Source: an uncultured Steroidobacter sp. (GTDB taxonomy: Bacteria > Pseudomonadota > Gammaproteobacteria > Steroidobacterales > Steroidobacteraceae). From it: 25,264 nucleotides of DNA. Numbering within the stretch: the first letter of the stretch is position 1; the number at the start of each line of letters is the position of its first letter. The stretch is taken from positions 1 through 25,264 of the forward strand of contig CAMLEO010000081.1 in NCBI GenBank assembly GCA_946478975.1. The letters are read 5' to 3'. The position numbers and the translations under genes were made by a program. The notes under the pieces were generated by a model that did not search any database, was not told the origin of the DNA, and worked only from the letters and a program-made list of their open reading frames with translations. Positions 1 to 8,444 of this stretch are shown here, piece after piece.

Positions 1-1
1 G

Positions 2-1252
2 AGGGACGAGGTGACCGCCGCGGCGGAGCGCGGGGGGCTCGCGGTCGCGCTCCAGGCCGAGGCGCGGCCGGCCGGGGGCGAGCTCGTCGCGGCGCTCAGT
101 GGCGGCCGGCCGTCGATCGCGCCACTCGTCGACGGGCTCGGGCTCGTGCCGCGCCGAGCATCCGTCGCGATCAGGCTCCGCCCGTGGGTCCCGCATCCGG
201 TCGCGCCGGTCGTTCGGCGTGCCGTCCGACTGCGCCACCGCGTGACGGCCGTGGCTCGCGAGCATGAGCACATTCGCACCACCACCTCCATCGGTACGGT
301 CGTGGCGCTGCGCTCCATCACCGTTCGCAACGAACTGCCCGGCACCGTGCGTTATGTGGCATTGGAGCCCGGCAAGATCGTCGAGGCCGGCACGACGCTG
401 GTCGCGCTCGATGTTTCTGTGGAAGAGGCGGACCTCCAGGCGTTGCAGGCACAAGCGAATCTCGCGCGCACGCAGTTCGCTCGCATGCAGAAGATGAGTG
501 AGCGCCGCGCGGCTTCGGAGATGGAAGTCGACAGCGCTCGCGCCGAACAGGAAGTCGTCGAAGCGCAGGTGGCGCGCATCAAAGCGGTCATCAACCGCAA
601 AATCATTCGTGCGCCGTTCCGTGCTCGCATCGGCATCTCCGATGTTCACCCCGGCCAATATTTGAATGAAGGCTCGCTGCTGACGACGTTGCAAGGCGTC
701 GACAATGCGGCGTACGTCGATTTCACCGTCGCTCAACAGATCGCGGCTTCACTGCAGCCGGGCCGCAAGGTGGATGTGGTCGCGTCGAGCGATTCTTCCG
801 CATCGATAAAGGCGGAGATTCTTGCGATCGACGCACGGGTCGATCCCAGCACGCGTAACGCGACAGTGCGCGCGAAGATTGCAAACGTTCCTCATGCGCC
901 GTCTCCGGGTGCGTCGGTGCGAGTGCAAGTGCCGGTCGGCGAGCCGGTGATGGCCACTGCAGTTCCGGCGAGCGCCGTGCGTAAAGGCCCGGCGGGCGAT
1001 CATGTGTTCGTCGTCGTTGCCGACGAGAAAGGTCAGACCCGCGCGCGCATGCGCCAGGTCACGGTCGATGCGATGGCAGGCGATGAAGTTGTGATCACCA
1101 AGGGCCTCGAACCCGGCGAGCAGGTCGCGGCTTCTGGTTCGTTCAAGCTGCGCGAGGCGGCGTTGGTTGCAGTCACAGGCACATCGCAGTCCGTCGCGAG
1201 CACTGAAAACAAGGCCGTCGCAAACAAGCCCGCCGCTGGCGCCGCGATGTAA
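2..1252 (+). CDS. RND efflux periplasmic adaptor (membrane fusion protein), 5' partial
   Basis: Periplasmic adaptor that links an inner-membrane RND pump to an outer-membrane channel. The recognisable adaptor begins near position 242 (AREHEHIRTT) with the lipoyl/barrel-sandwich half GTVRYVALEPGKIVEAGTTL. An alpha-helical hairpin rich in Ala, Gln and Glu follows (about 420-600), then the returning barrel strand (IIRAPFRARIGISDVHPGQY), a beta-barrel and a membrane-proximal domain. The frame is open to the window edge, with a GTG at position 11 as the first possible start inside the window. The first ~75 residues resemble no adaptor, contain no signal peptide, and have much higher GC at third codon positions, so the true N-terminus is probably missing or replaced. 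It lies 10 bp upstream of the RND permease, consistent with one operon. The family call is secure. The substrate and the N-terminus are not. Confidence 0.85.
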   Translation, partial: RDEVTAAAERGGLAVALQAEARPAGGELVAALSGGRPSIAPLVDGLGLVPRRASVAIRLRPWVPHPVAPVVRRAVRLRHRVTAVAREHEHIRTTTSIGTVVALRSITVRNELPGTVRYVALEPGKIVEAGTTLVALDVSVEEADLQALQAQANLARTQFARMQKMSERRAASEMEVDSARAEQEVVEAQVARIKAVINRKIIRAPFRARIGISDVHPGQYLNEGSLLTTLQGVDNAAYVDFTVAQQIAASLQPGRKVDVVASSDSSASIKAEILAIDARVDPSTRNATVRAKIANVPHAPSPGASVRVQVPVGEPVMATAVPASAVRKGPAGDHVFVVVADEKGQTRARMRQVTVDAMAGDEVVITKGLEPGEQVAASGSFKLREAALVAVTGTSQSVASTENKAVANKPAAGAAM

Positions 1253-1262
1253 GAGCACTGCC

Positions 1263-4200
1263 ATGGGCAAATCATTCACCGATATATTCATCAAGCACCC
1301 CGTCCTCGCGGTCGTGGTGAACCTGGTCATTGTGCTGGTTGGCGTGCGAGCGCTGTTCAACCTGCCGGTGCAGCAATTCCCGAGCGTCGAAAGCTCGTCG
1401 GTCATCATCACCACCGTGTACACCGGCGCCAGCGCCGAAACTGTGCGCGGATTTTTGACGACGCCGATCGAACGTTCGGTGTCGGCGATCAGCGGCGTCG
1501 ACTACGTTGAATCGACCAGCCGCGCCGGCGTCAGCACTGTGACCGTGCGCCTGAAGCTCGATCACAACAGCACCGACGCGCTGGCCGAAGTGACGGCCCG
1601 CTTGCAGCAGGTTCGTTCCGAGTTGCCGGCCGAAGCTGAGCCGCCGGTCGTTGAAGTGCAGCGTGCGGATCGTCCGTATGCAACGTTTTATCTCGGCTTC
1701 ACCTCGACGGATCGTTCCGTCCCCGAGCTGACCGATTGGCTGTCGCGCACGTTGCAGCCGCAGTTGTCCACGCTGACCGGCGTGCAGCGTGTGAGTTACG
1801 AAGGTGCGCGCCCGCTGGCGATGCGTGTGTGGATCGATCCGGATCGTCTCGCCGCTCGCAATCTTTCGCCCGGTGACGTGCATGCCGCGCTTCGTCGTAA
1901 CAACTATCTCGCCGCCGTGGGTCAAACCAAGGGCGATCTGGTGCAGATCAACCTGCTCGCGAACACGGACCTGCGCGCGGTCGATGAATTCAAGAACCTG
2001 ATCGTTGCCGATCGCGACGGCGCCATCGTGCGCCTGAGCGACGTCGCCACCGTCGAGCTCGGCGCTGAAGAAGCGGCGATGGTCGCGAAATATAACGACA
2101 AGCAGGGCGTGTATCTCGGCGTGTGGCCGCTGCCCGGCTCGAACGAAATCGAAGTCGCGAAACATTTGCGCGATGAGATGGAGCGCATTCAGCCCAACCT
2201 GCCGTCTGACATTCAGATGCGCCTGGTTTGGGACGGCACCATGTTCATGCGCAGCGCCCTGGAGGAAATTACCAAGACGCTGGGCGAAACGGTGCTGATC
2301 GTCGCGGTGGTCGTGTTCCTGTTCATGGGCTCGGTGCGTACCGCGCTGGTGCCGCTGGTCGCGATGCCGGTGTCGCTGGTCGGTGCGGCGATTGTGATGA
2401 TTGCGTTCGGCTTCAGTCTGAATCTGCTGACGATCCTTGCCATCGTCTTGTCGGTCGGCCTGGTCGTCGACGACGCCATCGTGGTCGTAGAAAACGTCGA
2501 GCGACACGTGCGAGAAGGTAAATCACGCATCGACGCGGCATTGGCCGGCGCCCGCGAGCTCGGCGGGCCGATCATTGCGATGACGATCACGCTGGCGACC
2601 GTGTACACGCCGATTGCGTTCCAGGGCGGCCTCACCGGCTCGTTGTTCCTGGAGTTCGCGATCACTCTCGCAGCCGCGGTTGTTGTATCGGGCATCGTGG
2701 CGTTGACGTTGTCGCCGGTGATGAGCTCGCGCTTCGTGCATGAGCATGGTCATGAGACCAAGCTCACGACGCTGGTGAACCGCGGCTTCGGCGCTATCAG
2801 CCGTACGTATGAAAAGTTACTCGACGGTGCGTTGGGCATGCGCGGAGCGATTGTTGCTGTCGCCGTGCTCGTCACACTCGCTGCGTGGCCGCTGTACACG
2901 TACTCGCGTCAGGAGCTGGCGCCGGTCGAAGATCAAAGTCACATCAGCTTGTTCTTCGAAGCGTCGCCGGACTCGTCGCTGGTCGCGACCAATCGCGATT
3001 CGCTGCAGGTCGTGAAGGCGCTCACTGCGTTCCCCGAAGCCGACTTCATGTGGTCGCTGACGGCGAACTGGGGCGGCTTCGGCGGCCTGGTGGCGAAGAA
3101 CTGGAAGGAGCGCGATCGCTCGACCGAACAAATGTTCGGCCAGGTTTATGGCGCCGTGTCGCAGATCCCTGGTCTGCGTGTGTATCCGCGCCTCGATCCG
3201 CCGCTGCCGACGCCGGGTCAGTACGATGTCGAGCTGATCGTTCAGAACGAAGCGTCCATCGACGAATTGCTGGCGACCACGCAGTCGGTGATCAATGCCG
3301 GCTTTGCCAGCGGCAAGTTCCTGTTCGTCGATACCGATCTGAAGATCGACCTGCCGCAGGCACGCGTCGTGCTCGACCGCGAGCGGCTCGCCGATCTCGG
3401 TTTGGATCTTGCGACCGTCGGCCAGGAACTGGGCACGCTGCTCGGCGGCGCGTACGTCAATCGCTTCAATTATTTCGATCGCAGCTACAAGGTGATTCCG
3501 CAGATCGGCGACAAAGATCGTGCGACCCTGGCGCCGCTGCTGGATCTGAAGATCAAGACGCCGGATGGCTCCATGGTGCCGGTGTCCACGTTCATGCACA
3601 TCGAGTCGGACACGGGCCCGCGCACGTTGAATCGCTTCGCGCAGCGTAATGCGGCTCGCATCTTCGGCGGCGTGAAGCCGGGCGTGACCAAGGAAGAAGG
3701 TTTGCGAGTGCTCGAAGATGCGGCGATGAAGGCGGGCGGCAAGAATGTGCTCATCGACTACGCCGGCGAGTCGCGCCAGATTCGTCACGAAGGTGCGGCG
3801 CTGACGGCGACCTTGGGCTTCGCGGTGATCCTGATTTACCTGGTGCTCGCTGCGCAGTTCCAGAGCTTCCGCGATCCGCTGATCGTGCTGCTCGGCTCGG
3901 TGCCGCTCGCGATTTCGGGTGCGCTGGTGTTTACGTTCCTGGACTGGACGACCATCAATATCTATTCCCAGGTGGGATTGATTACGCTGGTCGGATTGAT
4001 CGCCAAGAACGGCATCCTGATCGTGGAGTTTGCGAATACGTTGCAGGAGCGGGGAGTGGAGAAGGTCGCGGCGCTTCGCGAAGCTTCGCTGACGCGCCTG
4101 CGGCCGGTGCTGATGACATCAGCGGCGACGGTGTTCGGTCACTTCCCGCTGGTGCTGGTGTCCGGCCCCGGTGCGGAGGCTCGTAACAGCATCGGCATCG

Positions 4201-4340
4201 TGCTGGTCACTGGCATGATCGTCGGCACGCTGTTTACGTTGTTCGTTGTGCCGGTGTTCTATACGCTGATCGCCACCGACCACCGCGCCAGGAGCGCCGA
4301 GCCCGCGCTCGCGGGGGCGCCTGCGACGCAGCCTGCGTAA
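1263..4340 (+). CDS. RND (AcrB/MexF-like) multidrug efflux permease
   Basis: Inner-membrane proton-driven efflux pump of the hydrophobe/amphiphile exporter type, 1025 residues, the usual length. The ATG at 1263 (MGKSFTDIFIKHPVLAVVV) is preferred over longer in-frame starts because TM1 begins right after it, as in AcrB homologues, and because it lies just 10 bp after the adaptor stop. The proton-relay acids are the Asp pair at residues 403-404 (GLVVDDAIVVVEN, TM4), and the partner Lys is at about 915 (GLIAKNGILIVEF, TM10). Two large periplasmic loops follow TM1 and TM7. With the upstream adaptor it would form a tripartite pump. No TolC-type outer-membrane gene is visible here, so that partner is encoded elsewhere. 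The substrate cannot be read from sequence. Confidence 0.95.
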   Translation: MGKSFTDIFIKHPVLAVVVNLVIVLVGVRALFNLPVQQFPSVESSSVIITTVYTGASAETVRGFLTTPIERSVSAISGVDYVESTSRAGVSTVTVRLKLDHNSTDALAEVTARLQQVRSELPAEAEPPVVEVQRADRPYATFYLGFTSTDRSVPELTDWLSRTLQPQLSTLTGVQRVSYEGARPLAMRVWIDPDRLAARNLSPGDVHAALRRNNYLAAVGQTKGDLVQINLLANTDLRAVDEFKNLIVADRDGAIVRLSDVATVELGAEEAAMVAKYNDKQGVYLGVWPLPGSNEIEVAKHLRDEMERIQPNLPSDIQMRLVWDGTMFMRSALEEITKTLGETVLIVAVVVFLFMGSVRTALVPLVAMPVSLVGAAIVMIAFGFSLNLLTILAIVLSVGLVVDDAIVVVENVERHVREGKSRIDAALAGARELGGPIIAMTITLATVYTPIAFQGGLTGSLFLEFAITLAAAVVVSGIVALTLSPVMSSRFVHEHGHETKLTTLVNRGFGAISRTYEKLLDGALGMRGAIVAVAVLVTLAAWPLYTYSRQELAPVEDQSHISLFFEASPDSSLVATNRDSLQVVKALTAFPEADFMWSLTANWGGFGGLVAKNWKERDRSTEQMFGQVYGAVSQIPGLRVYPRLDPPLPTPGQYDVELIVQNEASIDELLATTQSVINAGFASGKFLFVDTDLKIDLPQARVVLDRERLADLGLDLATVGQELGTLLGGAYVNRFNYFDRSYKVIPQIGDKDRATLAPLLDLKIKTPDGSMVPVSTFMHIESDTGPRTLNRFAQRNAARIFGGVKPGVTKEEGLRVLEDAAMKAGGKNVLIDYAGESRQIRHEGAALTATLGFAVILIYLVLAAQFQSFRDPLIVLLGSVPLAISGALVFTFLDWTTINIYSQVGLITLVGLIAKNGILIVEFANTLQERGVEKVAALREASLTRLRPVLMTSAATVFGHFPLVLVSGPGAEARNSIGIVLVTGMIVGTLFTLFVVPVFYTLIATDHRARSAEPALAGAPATQPA

Positions 4341-4362
4341 GTTTGTTTCGATTGCCAGACAT

Positions 4363-4394
4363 GCGGCGGTTCTAACGGGCCGCCGCTCTTTTTT
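4363..4394 (+). terminator. Rho-independent terminator of the RND operon
   Basis: A 7-bp GC stem (GCGGCGG at 4363-4369, CCGCCGC at 4380-4386) with a 10-nt loop is followed by a T-rich tract (4387-4394). It starts 22 bases after the permease stop. The T-tract overlaps the stop codon of the convergent hydrolase gene. The reverse strand has no T-run after the stem, so it terminates plus-strand transcripts only. Confidence 0.8.
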
Positions 4395-5202
4395 AGCCGA
4401 CGTCCGGGGCCGGCGCGAGTTCGCCTTCGAGGAACTCGATCAGCGCCGCATTGAAATCATCTGTGCACTCGATGTTGGTCAGATGCGCGCCATCGAGCAT
4501 TACCAGCTTCGCCTCCGGTACGGAGCTGGCGATCGACTGCGCCATCGCAGGCGTCGTGCCGGCGTCGCGGGTCCCGCCAATCACCAACGTCTTCGCTGTG
4601 ATATTCCGAATCGACTCCCGCTGATCCATGTCCCGAATGGCAGCACAACAAGCTGCGTAGCCTCGAGGCGAGGTTTCCTGTAACAACGCACGGACCTTCG
4701 CCACCTTCTCCGGGTGAGCCTGGTGAAATTCAGGTGTAAACCAACGACCCAACGTCCCTTCGATCAGCGACGCCAGCCCTTGCGTGCGGGCAGTCTCAAT
4801 GCGCTGTTGCCAGTTCTCGCGGGGAGGCATGTATGGCGTCGTATTACTCAACACAACTTTCAACACGCAATCCGGCGTATGCGCGGCCAGATGCATGGCA
4901 ATCATTCCGCCCAGGGAAGTTCCACACAGGTGAGCACGAGCGATGCCGCAGGCTTCGAGCACTGCCAGCGCATCGTTTGCCAACAGCTCAATCGACGCCT
5001 CCGCCTGCTCGCCAATTGTAGATTTGCCATGCCCGCGAGCGTCGAAGCGGATCAGCTCATAGCGCTCGCTCAGCGCTGCGAGCTGGTCGTCCCAGACCTC
5101 CAGCGATACGCCCAACGGATTCAGCAACAACAGCGCCGGCGCACCCGGCCGCGGCGTGTGCTCGACCCGCAGCTGGCAATCCTTGGATGTCACAAGCTTC
5201 AT
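4393..5202 (-). CDS. Alpha/beta hydrolase, 3-oxoadipate enol-lactonase (PcaD)-like
   Basis: Cytosolic alpha/beta-hydrolase of 269 residues with no signal peptide. The expected triad is visible: nucleophile Ser96 in GTSLGG, Asp213 in GGTRDAGT and His240 in DGAHLTNIE. The oxyanion region (LLLNPLGVSLEVWDDQ), the RFDARGHGKS strand and the overall length match the PcaD group, which hydrolyses beta-ketoadipate enol-lactone in aromatic catabolism. No other pca gene is present, so the true substrate is open and many relatives are generic esterases. It follows the catalase on the same strand but is separated from it by a terminator, so it probably has its own promoter within 5203-5255. Confidence 0.85.
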   Translation of the reverse strand: MKLVTSKDCQLRVEHTPRPGAPALLLLNPLGVSLEVWDDQLAALSERYELIRFDARGHGKSTIGEQAEASIELLANDALAVLEACGIARAHLCGTSLGGMIAMHLAAHTPDCVLKVVLSNTTPYMPPRENWQQRIETARTQGLASLIEGTLGRWFTPEFHQAHPEKVAKVRALLQETSPRGYAACCAAIRDMDQRESIRNITAKTLVIGGTRDAGTTPAMAQSIASSVPEAKLVMLDGAHLTNIECTDDFNAALIEFLEGELAPAPDVG

Positions 5203-5255
5203 TCGGCGCCCTCGATCAATGGGTACGGGGTATCGTACAACAGACGCGCGGCGCG

Positions 5256-5284
5256 AAAGAAAAAGCCCCGTGCAAGACGGGGCT
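5256..5284 (-). terminator. Rho-independent terminator downstream of catalase
   Basis: On the minus strand a perfect 7-bp stem (AGCCCCG / CGGGGCT, plus-strand arms 5264-5270 and 5278-5284) with a 7-nt loop runs directly into a T-rich tract (plus-strand A-run 5256-5263). It lies 26 bp beyond the catalase stop and separates that transcript from the hydrolase gene. Confidence 0.85.
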
Positions 5285-5309
5285 AAGGGGACGGAGGCGC
5301 TGAAAACCC

Positions 5310-6857
5310 TTACGCAGGCAACGCGTCGCTGGGCGCGATCTCGTCGGTGGCGCTGGTGCCTTTGATGCGGTCATCGCCGGCAGGCTCCAGCTGCAACGCC
5401 TTGCGCACACCTTCGCCATACGCAGGGTCGCACTTGGCGAACAACGCAATCTGCCGGCGCGCGATCGATTCCGGAATGCCCTGCATCGCCGCCGCGATAT
5501 TCTCGAACAGCCGCTGCTTCTGCGCCGGCGTGAACAGGCGGAACAAATTGCCGGGCTGCGTGAAATCATCATTCCCAATGCGATGGTTGTAACGATCCGC
5601 GTCTCCATGCAACGGCAGCGGCGGCTCCGCGTAACGCGCATCCTGCTTCGGACCGTTCAACGAATTGGGCTCGTAGTACGCATCCGGATTGCCGGTGTCG
5701 TTCTGGAAGAAGCGCATCGAGCCATCCTTGTGATAGTGATGCACCGGACACTTCGGCGCATTCACGGGCAGCGCTTCGTAGTGCGTGCCGAGGCGATATC
5801 GATGCGCGTCGGCGTAGCTGAAGATACGAGCTTGCAACACCTTATCCGGCGAGAAGCCGATGCCCGGCACGATGTTCGAAGGCGACATCGCCACCTGCTC
5901 GACATCCGCAAAGTAATTCGGCGGATTGCGATTGAGTTCGAGCACGCCGACGTCGATCAGCGGGAAGTCTGCGTGCGGCCATACCTTGGTGAGATCGAAC
6001 GGATTCCAACCGGTTTGCTCCGACCACGCCGCGGCCTGCACCTCGGTCATGATCTGCACTTGCATGGTCCAGCGGGGAAACTGACCTTTCTCGATGGCGC
6101 TGTACAAATCTTCCTGCGTGCTCTCGCGCGTCTTGCCGACGACCTGCGCGGCTTCGCTGTTGGTCCAGTGGCGATGGCCCTGCTGAGTCTTGAAATGAAA
6201 CTTCACCCACACGCGCTCGCCAGCGGCATTGATCAAACTATAGGTATGCGAGCCGTAGCCGTTGATGTGACGAACGTCGGTCGGCAGGCCGCGATCGGAG
6301 AACAGGATGGTGATCTGATGCAGGCTTTCCGGCGACAGCGACCAGAAATCCCACTGCGCCGTGGGCGAGCGCAAGTTGGTGCGCGGATGACGCTTCTGCG
6401 TGCGAATGAAGTCCGGGAACTTCATCGGATCGCGAATGAAAAACACCGGCGTGTTATTCCCAACCAGGTCCCAGTTGCCTTCGGGCGTATAAAACTTCAC
6501 CGCGAAGCCGCGCACATCACGCTCTGCGTCGGCGGCACCGAGTTCGCCGGCGACAGTCGAGAAGCGCAGGATCAAATCGGTTTTCGCGCCCGGCTGCAGC
6601 ACCTTCGCTTTGGTGTATGCGGAAATGTCACCTGTGACGGTGAGCGTGCCGAACGCACCCCAGCCCTTCGCGTGCACGACGCGTTCGGGAATGCGCTCGC
6701 GGTTCTGGTGCGCCAGCTTTTCGATCAGCTGATAATCCTGCAGCAGCAGCGGCCCGCGCGGGCCGGCGCTCAGGGAATTCTGGTTGTCGGCAACCGGGTT
6801 GCCGGCGCTGGTGGTCAGCGTGGGCGCGCCATTCGGATCAATTGGGGGCTTGCTCAT
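5310..6857 (-). CDS. Monofunctional heme catalase
   Basis: Converts two hydrogen peroxide molecules to water and oxygen. The 515 residues match small-subunit heme catalases. Visible active-site residues are the distal His62 in [12 protein letters not shown], the distal Asn135 in [11 protein letters not shown], and the proximal heme-ligand Tyr348 in [14 protein letters not shown]. No C-terminal flavodoxin-like domain of the large-subunit type is present, and no signal peptide is seen, so it is probably cytosolic. The ATG at 6857 has a GAGG ribosome site a few bases upstream. The 88-bp gap upstream holds a candidate OxyR-type operator, and a terminator lies downstream, so it is probably transcribed alone. 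The gene symbol (katA, katB or katE type) cannot be assigned safely. Confidence 0.97.
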   Translation of the reverse strand: MSKPPIDPNGAPTLTTSAGNPVADNQNSLSAGPRGPLLLQDYQLIEKLAHQNRERIPERVVHAKGWGAFGTLTVTGDISAYTKAKVLQPGAKTDLILRFSTVAGELGAADAERDVRGFAVKFYTPEGNWDLVGNNTPVFFIRDPMKFPDFIRTQKRHPRTNLRSPTAQWDFWSLSPESLHQITILFSDRGLPTDVRHINGYGSHTYSLINAAGERVWVKFHFKTQQGHRHWTNSEAAQVVGKTRESTQEDLYSAIEKGQFPRWTMQVQIMTEVQAAAWSEQTGWNPFDLTKVWPHADFPLIDVGVLELNRNPPNYFADVEQVAMSPSNIVPGIGFSPDKVLQARIFSYADAHRYRLGTHYEALPVNAPKCPVHHYHKDGSMRFFQNDTGNPDAYYEPNSLNGPKQDARYAEPPLPLHGDADRYNHRIGNDDFTQPGNLFRLFTPAQKQRLFENIAAAMQGIPESIARRQIALFAKCDPAYGEGVRKALQLEPAGDDRIKGTSATDEIAPSDALPA

Positions 6858-6912
6858 AAAGGCCTCGTGAGGTGACGGAGCCTAAGCTACGGACCCCCGA
6901 GGCCGCTGAGAA

Positions 6913-6949
6913 ATCAATTGATCCCATGACAACGATAGAGATTGTCTAA
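6913..6949 (-). promoter_or_regulatory. Candidate OxyR-type operator upstream of catalase
   Basis: Two half-sites with the published OxyR spacing (ATAG-N7-CTAT, 7 bp, ATAG-N7-CTAT) are visible. The right half at 6935-6949 reads ATAG-N7-CTAA, and the weaker left half at 6913-6927 reads ATCA-N7-CCAT. By hand count about 13 of 20 consensus positions agree. It sits 56-92 bp upstream of the catalase start, a plausible activator position. No convincing -10/-35 pair was found, so this is a candidate only. Confidence 0.3.
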
Positions 6950-7809
6950 CTCACCCCGTGCTTGCGTCGGCGCCACCAGGCTCGCAGCAGGAACAAGCCG
7001 GGCAGCACGATCACCAGCCAAGGCAGCACGAAAGCGACGAATGTGATGACCTGGCTCACGGCCTCGCGGAAGTTGCTGCCGAACACCCGAAACGCATCCC
7101 GGATCGGCGTTTCTTGCGCAGAATAGGCCACGTCCGGCGGCGCCAGGCTGATGGTCAGAAGATCCGTATCGACCCGTCGTTGCAGCTGCGCCTGCTCGGT
7201 GCCGAGCGCATCGATCTGCGTCTGCACCGTCGCGAGCTCTTTGGACACTGTGATCAACTGCTCGATCTTCAGGTCCTTGCTTTTCATGATCTCGGTGAGC
7301 CGGTCGCGATGCGTGGCCAGCAAGGCCAGCTTGCGCTGCGTATCTTCGATGGGCTGCGCCAGGTCTTCCGCTCGGGTGGAACGCGATGTGAGTTTCCCGC
7401 CTCGGCTCGCTGACTCGATGGTGGAATCGACGCTGCCAGGGGCGATGCGCATTCGGACCAGGCCGTTGAAAACATCTTTCTGGCTTTGCAGGTTCACTTC
7501 CAGCACCGTGCAGTCGCCGGGCTTGCTGGCGGCGCAGGCCGATTCGATTTCATGCAAGCGAGCGGGGATGACTTTACGATCGAGCTCGATGGAGACCCAG
7601 TGCTCGTAAGCCAGGGTGTTTCGATGTTGCCTGGCCGGCGCGGCCGCAGGGGCGGCGGCCACCATGGGCGCCTCCATGGCTAACGTCTGGGGGGCCAATG
7701 TTTGTCCGGCCGATGTTTCCGGCCGCTTTTGACATCCTATTAACAAACTCAACGTCGCCGCAGCGAGCAACGCTCGCGAACATGAATTGTTAATGTTTTG
7801 TAGTCGCAT
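6946..7809 (-). CDS. DUF4349-domain lipoprotein
   Basis: Predicted lipoprotein of 287 residues. A lipobox (LLIGC) places the lipidated Cys at residue 26. A low-complexity Ala/Pro linker follows, then a folded region, a long amphipathic helix consistent with a coiled coil (KIEQLITVSKELATVQTQIDALG and on), and a C-terminal membrane segment (FVAFVLPWLVIVLPGLFLL) ending in RRRKHGVS. This lipoprotein/coiled-coil/TM layout matches the DUF4349 family, whose function is unknown. The ATG at 7809 is chosen because GGAG lies 9 bp upstream and the signal peptide begins there. Longer in-frame starts add an Arg-rich non-signal stretch. It is 53 bp downstream of the sortase gene on the same strand and may be co-transcribed with it. 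Confidence 0.8.
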   Translation of the reverse strand: MRLQNINNSCSRALLAAATLSLLIGCQKRPETSAGQTLAPQTLAMEAPMVAAAPAAAPARQHRNTLAYEHWVSIELDRKVIPARLHEIESACAASKPGDCTVLEVNLQSQKDVFNGLVRMRIAPGSVDSTIESASRGGKLTSRSTRAEDLAQPIEDTQRKLALLATHRDRLTEIMKSKDLKIEQLITVSKELATVQTQIDALGTEQAQLQRRVDTDLLTISLAPPDVAYSAQETPIRDAFRVFGSNFREAVSQVITFVAFVLPWLVIVLPGLFLLRAWWRRRKHGVS

Positions 7810-7862
7810 GAATTCAGCTCCGTGACGCCGCCGGTGAGATGTTGACAGTCCCTGCAAACGCG

Positions 7863-8444
7863 TCAAGAAGCGTTTCGGGTCAGCTCGGCAATGGCGACGA
7901 AACGCAACGGCCCGCCCGGCAGCACGGCGTCGAATGGATAACAGGTGAGCAATGTGAGCAGCGGCCGGTCCGCCTCGATGAGAATTCGCTCGCGACGTGA
8001 GTCGAGCACGCGAGTCTCGGTCAGGCGATAGCGAAATTCGCGACCGTCCGTTGTTTGCAGCAGGATCTCCTCGCCGAGCGTTGCATGCTGAAGGAAACGG
8101 AAGTGAGTGTCGCGATGAGCCGCGATGATGGTGTTGCCGACCGTGCCGGGCGCGGCGCTGCCGTTCCAATAGCCGGGGCCGAAGGCGAGGCTGCGTCCGG
8201 AGGCGTCGGCCAAAACATATAAATCGACGTCCGCATCCGGAATCCGCAGTCGCGCGACGGGCCAGGTATCAGCCCATGGCCAGGGGCGGACTTCGCGCTC
8301 GCCGGCGAGCGTGCTCGCCCAGGCGGACTCGATCAATCGCTGCGCCAGCCAGGCCTTCGCATGAATGTAGAGCCCGGCGCCCAGCTGCCACAACCCAATC
8401 GCCGCCAACGTGATGACGACGGCGATGCGCGTGGAGCGATTCAT
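7863..8444 (-). CDS. Class GN sortase (Gram-negative sortase transpeptidase)
   Basis: Membrane-anchored cysteine transpeptidase of 193 residues. After one N-terminal TM (residues 7-25) the sortase catalytic triad is seen: His110 in NTIIAAHRDTHF, Cys168 in LLTLLTCYPF and Arg181 in GGPLRF. The family cleaves an LPXTG-like signal near the C-terminus of a partner protein and transfers the partner to an envelope acceptor, which is not well defined in Gram-negatives. The ATG at 8444 overlaps the stop of the upstream target gene by 4 bp (ATGA), which fixes the start and implies translational coupling. Longer in-frame starts would lie inside the target gene. In this family the sortase is typically paired with a single target. 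Confidence 0.93.
   Translation of the reverse strand: MNRSTRIAVVITLAAIGLWQLGAGLYIHAKAWLAQRLIESAWASTLAGEREVRPWPWADTWPVARLRIPDADVDLYVLADASGRSLAFGPGYWNGSAAPGTVGNTIIAAHRDTHFRFLQHATLGEEILLQTTDGREFRYRLTETRVLDSRRERILIEADRPLLTLLTCYPFDAVLPGGPLRFVAIAELTRNAS

Noticed and set aside
5583..6875. 430-codon open frame opposite the catalase
   Set aside because: Antisense shadow typical of high-GC DNA; the catalase active-site residues are on the other strand.
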